Shown here in pieces: positions 56,313-64,000 of a stretch of DNA of 64,000 bases. This stretch comes from Liolophura sinensis (Eukaryota > Mollusca > Polyplacophora > Chitonida > Chitonidae): contig NC_088302.1 of NCBI RefSeq assembly GCF_032854445.1, forward strand, positions 3,522,338-3,586,337, in the 5' to 3' direction. How positions within the stretch are numbered: position 1 is the stretch's first letter; every line of letters starts with the position of its first letter. The notes below the pieces were generated by a model. It saw only the letters and a list, made by a program, of their open reading frames with translations. It was not told the origin of the DNA and made no database searches. The translations under genes were made by a program, and so were the position numbers.

Positions 56313-57159
56313 TTAACTCACATCAATAAAATATGTCTCGAAAAGGATTTTTTTCTCTCATCGTTTTGGCATATCTTTCTTCATGTCCCTTAAAATCATA
56401 CTCCTCGTTTTGTTGTTCCTTTCCATGTGTCCTTTAAGCCATGGTGCTGGGGTTGTCTTCGTTGTGACTTTTTCAGCATATACGGGAACAGTTGCCATAA
56501 AGCCCTGAGGTAAGTTAACAGGAAGGCCGATTTCCCGTTCGTCCGTCCGTCACAGCTGAGACAAATGAGTGACAGACTGACATGAGCACACAGCGAACTA
56601 ATGATCAGCAGTGATTTACGTCTTTCCCCGAGGGTAAATGTCGTTTGCTTCTCAGTCAGAATCGGTGAATGAATAACTTTTGCTCCCCGTGCAACTCCCT
56701 TATTTCCCGATGTCTTCATTTGCTGAAATAATACATTTTACTCGACGTGCATTCCATCCCAAGTGGAAGTCTCCATCTCCACCGTTCGTTACATGTAACA
56801 GATTGCTACTTATTAAGCCGGACTTGCTGGAGTTCAAATCAGTATAAGGACACTGGTATAGCATGCGTCAGGAACTTGTTCTGTTACAAATTGTTAACAT
56901 GTACGAATTTTTTTCCTTTAGTTGAAGCGTGTCCTTTTGCATAGAGAGACACCCTAAGGAAAAATATACCAGGAAAAAATATGTTTTGCTTAAAGGAGAT
57001 GAATGTGCAAGAAAACCTCTACAAGGATTAAACACCTGATTGCCAGGCTTGAAACTGCAAATGGGTACGCTGAACTAGAATGTAGACAGCGAAACACGCG
57101 ACGGATAGTGCTTTTCTGTGCTGGTTCTTAAAATGAACCCATCATATCTGGCATTTTAA

Positions 57160-57370
57160 TGATTTATTTGATTTATATGATCGGTGTTTTACGCCCTTCC
57201 GGTACCAAAGAACATTTCGCTTATTCGACTTCGGCCAGCATTGTGGTGAGGGGAAACCGGACAGAACCCGAGGAAACCCACGACCATCAACAGGTTGCTA
57301 GCAGATCTTCCCACGAGGAACCCGGAGTGGGCTGGACTTGAACTCACTGGTAGGCAAATATTAGTGACAC
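57160..57370 (-). mobile_element. SINE copy, inverted
   Basis: The complement contains GTGAGTTCAAGTCCAGCCCA (B box), GGAAGATCTGCTAGCAACCT, GATGGTCGTGGGTTTCCTCG, ACCACAATGCTGGCCGAAGT and GCGTAAAACACCGATCA. It is the same family as 4139-4392, moderately diverged. Confidence 0.78.
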
Positions 57371-57734
57371 TTAACACCAGCCATCGCGTGATCCATGCGG
57401 TTCTCGAATATCGGTAGTTCCACCAGACGGCGTCTTCCACGTGAATAGCAGTCTGATCTATATCTCCATTAATACTACACCATCAGACCTCTTGGTATAG
57501 TAATAATACCTATTCTATGCATTGAAACAGACACTCGTGTACCAGCGGTCAACAAATAAGGGCACCACAGGTCAATAATCCCAAGGGGAATTCCCAAAAC
57601 GACGCTCAACTCAACCACCAAAGAACGAAGTAGGGTATATGAAGTGCGAAATTAGGACCAAGTCATGCAAAGAGAAGGGGCCAAGACTCTTCTATGTTTC
57701 GCTGAAGACTCCTTATCTTCCACCAATACATGTG

Positions 57735-57880
57735 GGAAAGTTCATCAGTAACTTGCCAAATGTCACTGGTTTACGTCGGCACTTCGGTTTCCTCCACCGA
57801 TAAAAATGACCGCCATCGCATAAGTAAAAAATTCTTGAGCGTGTAGTTAAGCAACAACCGAATAAGTAAATATAACAACA
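57735..57880 (+). mobile_element. SINE 3' fragment, subfamily with GGTTTAC block
   Basis: CAGTAACTTGCCAAATGTCA, GGCACTTCGGTTTCCTCCAC, ATGACCGCCATCGCATAAGT and AAAAAATTCTTGAGCGTGTA are the 3' body blocks. The head is eroded. Confidence 0.65.
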
Positions 57881-57928
57881 TTGTCCCTTCGTTGCCAAGC
57901 TTGTCGTTGGAGGAGTTTAAAGGAAGTG

Positions 57929-58174
57929 GCTCAGTTAGCGCGCTGGCGCAGCGTAATGACCCAGGAGTCTCTCACCAATGCGGTCGCTGTGATGTTCAAG
58001 TACAGCTCATGTTGGCTTCCTGTCCGGTCGTACGTGGGAAGGCCTGCAGCAAAATGCGGATGGTCGTGGGTTTCCCCCGGGCTCTGCCCATAATTCACCC
58101 ACCATAATTCTGGCCGCCGTCGTATAAGTGAAATATTCTTAAGTACGGCGTAAAACACCAATCAAATAAATAAA
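57929..58174 (+). mobile_element. SINE copy with target-site duplication
   Basis: Full-length relative of 4139-4392: head GGCTCAGTTAGCGCGCTGGC, B-box region TGTTCAAGTACAG, body TGCGGATGGTCGTGGGTTTC and end TACGGCGTAAAACACCAATC with a (AAAT)n tail. It is flanked by TTAAAGGAAGTG (57917-57928) and TTAAAAGAAGTG (58175-58186), an 11 of 12 match. Confidence 0.82.
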
Positions 58175-58259
58175 TTAAAAGAAGTGTAAACAAGCAATGT
58201 CACTTCCCTAACTAACCTGTTTACCTACCTGTGACCACAACTATAATTACACCGAGTGT

Positions 58260-58620
58260 GGTAATAAAAGCTGTTGCAGAAAATGTCGACAAACAACCAT
58301 GCACCGAGAAGACTTGGACCATGGACAATTTTTGCTGCAATGAGGACAAGCCAGAGAACGAATAGTCCGGTTGCATTCATCAAACCGCGAAGAATTACAT
58401 TACTGAGATTTGGTTTTAGCCAAATCGAAAAATGTTGGTTTCTACTCTGACGCTACTAGAAAAGTTTTACTCCCATTACCAGGCCGACGACGTCCATACT
58501 TGTACTATTTGGTGATGAAACCAACTGACTCGCCACCTATATCGGTAGCAGATATGATCACGTCCGATCATACTGTCACGTGGGTCACTGAGTATCTGGA
58601 CTAAACATCCCTCACGACTA
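58260..58620 (+). other. unassigned open frame, possible decayed coding remnant
   Basis: A frame without an upstream ATG runs for about 64 codons to the TAA at 58602-58604 and contains LYYLVMKPTDSPPISVADM. The residue mix looks protein-like, but no splice site or family was recognised. It may belong with the relic frames at 59619-60719. Confidence 0.25.
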
Positions 58621-58959
58621 AGCTTAAATACTCTATCTTACCACTGAAAAATCATGCTCTACCACGCGAAACTAAATGCTTTCGTGAACATTAGTCAAAC
58701 CTATTAACATTGGTGAGGGATGAATAATCAGCATGGATCGATGACATACAGTAGTATGAAAAAGCAACAAGAGTAGCAAAGACATTAACATCAACTTGTG
58801 ACAATATCGATTACCCACTTGTTACTCTGTTTCCGCAGATTTATATTGGTAAAATATCGATCAATTCAGCCAGGGATGATCGAGACGGATTAGAGTTATT
58901 CCTTAGTACAAACAAATACGGCACGTTGATAGAGTGACCTTCCGATGGTCGTTAATATG

Positions 58960-59232
58960 AAAGACTTACAGCATACAGGGTGAAACTTAAACAGACACGA
59001 GGGTATGACAGCTTTCACACGTAACCGCTGAAATACGTCCACTTTTCAGTTTACCACAGTTAGGGTTTTATTCTACCAGTTCATATATATGCTTAAATAG
59101 TAGCGAATTACACGCTCGCTGTCACCGTTGCTTAAGCACAATTAAGTATAATATAGGCCTAATGAAGCAGTGATATTAATTGCAATAATAGAATAACTCA
59201 AAATGTTGTATTCGTATCACATTTAATGCTTA
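58960..59232 (-). repeat. inverted copy of dispersed repeat family X
   Basis: On the complement it reads ACAACATTTTGAGTTATTCT, TTGCAATTAATATCACTGC, AATAAAACCCTAACTGTGGT and GGACGTATTTCAGCGG, in the family order. Diverged from the 56020 copy. Confidence 0.55.
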
Positions 59233-59618
59233 GTTCACCAACAGATTCCCGCTATATGCAGGAATAGAACATAGAACGACCACAGCACGTGGAGTAAAGC
59301 CAGAGTAGCCAGAGTAAGACAGTGTAATAGTTGGCAAATGGTAGCGGTGAGTTGCTTACGGGTCATAATACGTGTATATTCTGGCTCATACAATGTCTTT
59401 GTAATCGTCAGTGTTCTTCAACTAATCATTACACACCTGACAAAGATAGAGAGTCACCAAAAAGCAAAAACAGTTTGCACAACCATTAATAACCACCATT
59501 AATCTTCCCTGTTGACTGAGACTTTTCAAAAGTTGAAGGATTAAGAATATACAAGAGAGAGTGGAAACAACGTCTAATGGAAAACGCATTTTTGTGCGCA
59601 AGCGTTGGATCCTCTTAG

Positions 59619-60719
59619 GAGGAGAGCCTCAAAGAAGATTCAAAGGCAGTGAGTAGAGCAACAAGGAAAATCACCAAAAGTAGCAATAGTTTGCACAAGT
59701 TTACAATGAAGTGCTTTGAACTGTTGTCAAATGAGATTAGTTGGCAATTGCACAAGCCGATTTCAAGGACCTTGAATCGAACAACAATCGGACAACCAAC
59801 ATTACTGGACTGCATAATCAAACGGTGTGGTAAAATTGCGTCAGAGATTGTCGAAGACAGGATGTTCCAGTATGCATAATCGCAAGCCCAATACCCCAAA
59901 CCACGTTTAACGCCAAAAACCAAAGAAAGTAAAACAAGTATGAAATTACAACAAAACCATGCAAAGAATATGGAGAACTACATGCAATCAATGACGAAGT
60001 GTCCGATTTGATAACTCATATTAATCGGCCTTCACTCTTAACTGAGATATTGCAAAACATGAAGATGACCGTAGAAGAGAACATGGTAACAAAGTATGAC
60101 AGAAAACTGACTGAGGATCTTTGCCTACCAGTGCTGGATTTCCTTTTTGGAGCTGGATCCTATACGGAAATGTGAAACGTTGCGGAATCCACAGATTCAA
60201 AAGAATCCTGGTTCAAGGCAGTCAAGGTGGACATTTTTCCCCACGTGTGTGTGAATCTGGCGCCAAAGAGGAAGTTTTTGATGTGGAGGAGGAAAAAAAG
60301 TAGAGGAAGAATAGAAGAAAAACGTTCATCAGGCAGAAAAAAGAAAGCCAAAGAAAATATCAGCCAGGGGAACTAACACGCCTCACTACAGAAAAAGTCT
60401 AAGGAACTAAGCTTGGGCACTGAAAGATCATATCAATGAAACACACCGAAGTCACGTGTGAAACACAAGAAGGGGAGTAGCCTGACGTACCTCCATAACG
60501 TTTTCTAGGTCGGACGTTTCACTTACCTACAGTTGCACGGTTGACAATTTCGTAACAATAAAGCATGTAGTCGATCAGTTGAAGCTTGCAAGATGCGTCA
60601 AAACAGAAAACATATTTCTCTTTTCTCATCCAGCGCTTATGAAGAACAGAGGTTCTGTTCTCTTTTTGCAAGGGGCTAATCATTTAAAGGAGCCAGATCC
60701 AAAGACAAACCCTCAATGA
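59619..60719 (+). pseudogene. cluster of broken open frames, unknown origin
   Basis: Three protein-like stretches lie close together on the plus strand. 59619-59879 (86 codons) includes KFTMKCFELLSNEISWQLHK and ends at TAA. 59933-60376 is open for 147 codons except for one TGA at 60173-60175, contains ITHINRPSLLTEILQNM and VLDFLFGAGSY, and ends very basic (RRKKSRGRIEEKRSSGRKKK). 60486-60719 contains TVDNFVTIKHVVDQLKLARC and KTENIFLFSHPALMKNRGS. They do not share one frame. The likeliest readings are a decayed gene or mobile-element protein, or separate exons of an unrecognised gene; no family motif was found. Confidence 0.35.
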
Positions 60720-60889
60720 CATCGAATGAAAAGGAAAACCTTTTCAAAAAATGGTGAAGACAGATTGTGTGAATATCCTTTCAAAGTCAAACGGCACATG
60801 GTGTAGTTGTTGATATATCCAATACTTTAAATAATTATTCTTTAAACCACAAAAAATATAACATTCGTAATTAACACAACTGTAGTTTT

Positions 60890-62790
60890 TTTTACCTAAT
60901 TCTGTTTAAGACGTAGTACAAGGGGGCGAATAAGTTGATGTTGTTTACTGTTGGAGTAAAACCCTATCTGAGGTGGATAGACAAGAGGCCGGATTTCACG
61001 GGTTGTGTGCGACGGTTTGCCGACTATCACATTGCTCTGGTTTTACTATATATGCTGAAGTCTTTGTATAATTCTGCTGGTGGACTAAGCATCCCCGAAA
61101 CCTGGTCCCTGAGCATTGTTTTAATGTGATTGTTTGTTATATGTGATCACGACACAGCGTTTTGAGTAATTCTGGACCAGTTACGTCTAATAAATTGCAG
61201 ATAACATCACTGCATATTTTTACCTGGTTCTGCTTAATCCGTGGTGTAATGGAACGTGTAAATTGCTATTATTTATGCATTTACATGAAGAGTTAAGAGT
61301 GAAACCCAGAATGGGGTAAATGGGCGAGAGGCCGTTTTTCAACGGTTGTGTGAGATCATTTGCCAGCTGTTTCACTGCTGTCACACCGTGATTCTGATGG
61401 TGGAGTCACCATCCCGAGGTATGGCTGTCGTCACACCGTGATTCTGCTGGTAGAGTCACCATCCCGAGGTATGGCTGTCGTCACACCATGATTCTGCTGG
61501 TAGAGTCACCATCCCGAGGCATGGCTGTCGTCACACCGTGATTCTGCTGGTGGAGTCACCATCCCGAGGTATGGCTGTCGTCACACCGTGATTCTGCTGG
61601 TAGAGTCACCATCCCGAGGTATGGCTGTCGTCACACCGTGATTCTGATGGTGGAGTCACCATCCCGAGGTATGGCTGCCGTTACACCGTGATTCTGATGG
61701 TAGAGTCACCATTCCGAGGCATGGCTGTCGTCACACCGTGATTCTGATGGTGGAGCCACCATCCCGAGGCATGGCTGCCGTCATACCGTGTTTCTGATGG
61801 TGGAGTCAGTGGAGTCCCGAGGCATGGCCCATTTGCAGCGTTTTAATGTTAGCATATTTAGTGTAATGACAATACAGCATTTCCAACCATTCTAAACCAC
61901 TGACGTCAAATGCATAGCAAATATCATCAGAGCATTTCTTTATTTATTTTATAAATTTATTTCACCTATTTCTACTTATGTCGTTGTGCGAGGGGCTGAT
62001 TGAGTTGCTACTGCTTAAGTATTATTTAAGCATTTATATGGACAGTTGAGTTGAAACCCTGACTGGGGTTAACTGACATGACGCTGTGTTTCACGGGTAA
62101 TATGTGAGACCATCTGCCAACTATTACACTGTCGTCACTGCTCTGGTTTTACTCTCTTTGTGTCAAAGTCTTTTATATCGCACATGGGGAATCGACAGAA
62201 TACCACGTGATACACATAGTTATAGATCAGGCAGCTTTTCAGACTGCACGTCACAGAGGCGCCCTCCTAGAGCGATGTCACTAATGACATGTCAAAATGG
62301 AGGTACCATTCCATCTGACTTCTTGTGGTACTCCCGTTGTTTTCCGTCTTCGATATCATTAACGGTGCCGTCCATAAGTTTAATTGCTCAAAACTGTTAG
62401 AACATAATTAAATTTCTTAAACACAAATTCCACTAACTTATACTACCTCTTCGGCATTTGTCATTCTGTCTGATAGATAAATCGTACATCCATGTAAAGT
62501 CCTAGCTACAATGCACATTTACATTTGCATTTTGCGTAATTCTAAACCAGTGACATCTAATAACTTGCTATTAACACCACTGCATATTTTTTACCTAATC
62601 CTGCTTAAGCCATGGTCCTAGGGGCTGTGTAATTTGCATCTGTTTAATTAATTATGTGAATAGTTGGAATAAAACCCTGACAGGTAAATTGGCAAGAGAC
62701 CGTATTTCACCGGCTACGCATGACCATTTGGCGGCTAACACACTGTCGTCGGTGTTCTGGACTTGCTCTCCGTGTTGTATGTCTTTATTA
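60890..62790 (+). repeat. three to four tandem copies of dispersed repeat family X
   Basis: Copies begin near 60890, 61220, 61940 and 62585, each at a TTTTTACCTAATTCTGCTTA-like block. This is followed by GGGGC...AATAAAACCCTGA, a GAGGCCGTATTTCACGGGTT-like block, CACTGTCGTCACTGCTCTGG and TTTTACTCTCT. The end block is TTTTGAGTAATTCTGGACCA then GACATCTAATAAATTGC. One copy contains the 50-bp array at 61381-61830. Open frames of up to about 98 codons inside it differ between copies and are not supported as genes. Confidence 0.7.
61381..61830 (+). repeat. 50-bp minisatellite inside a family X copy, 9 units
   Basis: Units start every 50 bp at 61381, 61431, 61481, 61531, 61581, 61631, 61681, 61731 and 61781: TCACACCGTGATTCTGCTGG, TAGAGTCACCATCCCGAGGT, ATGGCTGTCG. 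Unamplified copies of the family carry the matching stretch once (ATTCTGCTGGTGGACTAAGC then ATCCCCGAAACCTGG near 61071), so the array grew from an internal part of the element. Confidence 0.93.
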
Positions 62791-64000
62791 TATTAATTAT
62801 GTATATACATACATCAGATGAGATACCAATCATTAGAATGCCGTGATGTTCTCCTAGCAAATAGGCTTGAGTTATGGCATCAGATACCATACAGGTTATG
62901 CATCATATACATTCCAAAAACGATCCGGTCTCCTGCTTCCATACACATTAACCTGTTTCACAAAAATATTCCTCAACTTGTTCATTAATAATTAACCTTT
63001 CTGTTGGTAACAAATACCTAGCACATTTAACAACATTTGCCGGCCAAATTACACGCAATATGCACAATAATACGTCCCCACGAAAAGTGCCGTTGTCAAC
63101 GCACAACCATGCCCACAACACAATTGCTACTCGATTCTGATGTGGCATTTACAATTGCCGTCCTACCAATATAACAAGTTGTCTTTTGTTATGTAAAATG
63201 AAAATAGTTTTCATTGCTCGCTTAATATTGAAGATCTCTTTGGTAACAAAACGCAATAAAGGTCGTCAACAGAACAATAAACAATAAGTAACGGCAGGAA
63301 TGCAAGAACATGAACAGACGTGGCATGAAATGTTAACAGAACTATTTATCACCCATTAAAGTATATCCCTTTGAAATATCTTCACTCGTTCATGTTTTCA
63401 ATACGTTGACTTGTCCTACACATTATATATGTATACTGAGCGCAGTTTTAGTCGTACACAAGCTTTCGTCTACTCATCTGTAGCTTCAGACAAACATTGG
63501 CATATTGATATCTGCTTGGAAAGGTCGATGTGCACCGCATTCAAACGCCATTTACAGCAGGAATGCCGATTGAGGTTGTCTATCTTTATGGAACATCTTA
63601 ACACTGAACTAACAACACATTAGCCATCCGGTCACATCAGATATGATCACCTAACAGTAGTCATATATCTGATGAAATATCTATTTATTTTATCCTCGTT
63701 TGTAATATGGATTTATCTTCACAGTCATTTGTCAAGTGATGGTATCACTTTTGTTATTCTCATTGGGATTTTATAGGTATCCTGGCGTTAAAAAACGCAT
63801 TCAACTCCATCAGGTCACATATTCCCCCCCCCCCCCCCCCCCCAAGATTTATACATACTGGACACGTAAGATTAGGCCAGGACTGACACTCTCAAACATA
63901 ACTCCGAACAGATACATCGGCCAGTAATTCATCCAATTCACTGTGGACAAACGATTTAGCCTTTGGGTTATTTTATTCAGTTGTTATTTTCAGCTATGAG
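62791..64000. other. intergenic, with a 20-bp C homopolymer
   Basis: No gene is seen. A run of 20 C lies at 63824-63843; homopolymers of this length are often mis-sized by sequencing. Other frames are short and featureless. Confidence 0.5.

Noticed and set aside
56396..56719. 107-codon minus-strand frame
   Set aside because: No motif, no splice context and no matching neighbour; length is within what chance gives in 64 kb.
62104..62400. 98-codon plus-strand frame
   Set aside because: Its first part lies within a copy of dispersed repeat family X and is not kept in the other copies.

Overview
This is eukaryotic, animal nuclear DNA. Genes are split by GT-AG introns, non-coding spacers are long, tRNA-derived SINEs, small inverted-repeat elements and minisatellites are dense, and there is a 200-base assembly gap (43801-44000). 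The commonest dispersed repeat (for example 4139-4392 and 57929-58174) has a 3' region that I recall from mollusc genomes, so a mollusc, perhaps a bivalve or gastropod, is the best guess. That assignment rests on memory and is not proven here.

Four protein-coding loci can be reconstructed. (1) A JTB homologue on the minus strand (1595-4857, 5 exons, 148 aa). (2) Head to head with it, cytochrome c oxidase subunit 5A on the plus strand (5142-8145, 4 exons, 152 aa); their start codons are only 284 bp apart, so they probably share a bidirectional promoter. (3) A GPR157-like seven-transmembrane receptor on the plus strand (17172-28496). It has two different, intact first exons (17172-17616 and 22066-22507), each encoding TM1 to the start of TM4 and ending in the same phase, followed by one set of three downstream exons. 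(4) A WD40 protein on the plus strand (32143-48472, 20 exons, 736 aa, about 13 blades, hence probably two propellers). Its exon phases agree at every junction, but I cannot name its family.

The most unusual feature lies in the WD40 gene. At least five local tandem duplications each span one of its splice junctions: a 44-bp array across the exon 6 acceptor, a decayed duplication of the exon 12 donor, a 30-bp array across the exon 14 acceptor whose last units could add 10 aa each in frame, a 105-bp array that amplifies the whole 70-nt exon 16 with both splice sites at least 16 times, and an 18-bp duplication of the exon 18 donor that offers an in-frame +6 aa choice. In the exon-16 array, copies with a GT donor largely alternate with copies whose donor is AT, giving a 210-bp higher-order unit.

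The rest is intergenic or intronic. The 8.5-17 kb, 28.5-32 kb and 48.5-64 kb stretches hold SINEs, small terminal-inverted-repeat elements, a dispersed repeat family repeated three or four times at 60.9-62.8 kb with an internal 50-bp expansion, a long imperfect palindrome (54.8-55.6 kb), several minisatellites, and a few decayed or unassigned open frames (58.3-60.7 kb).
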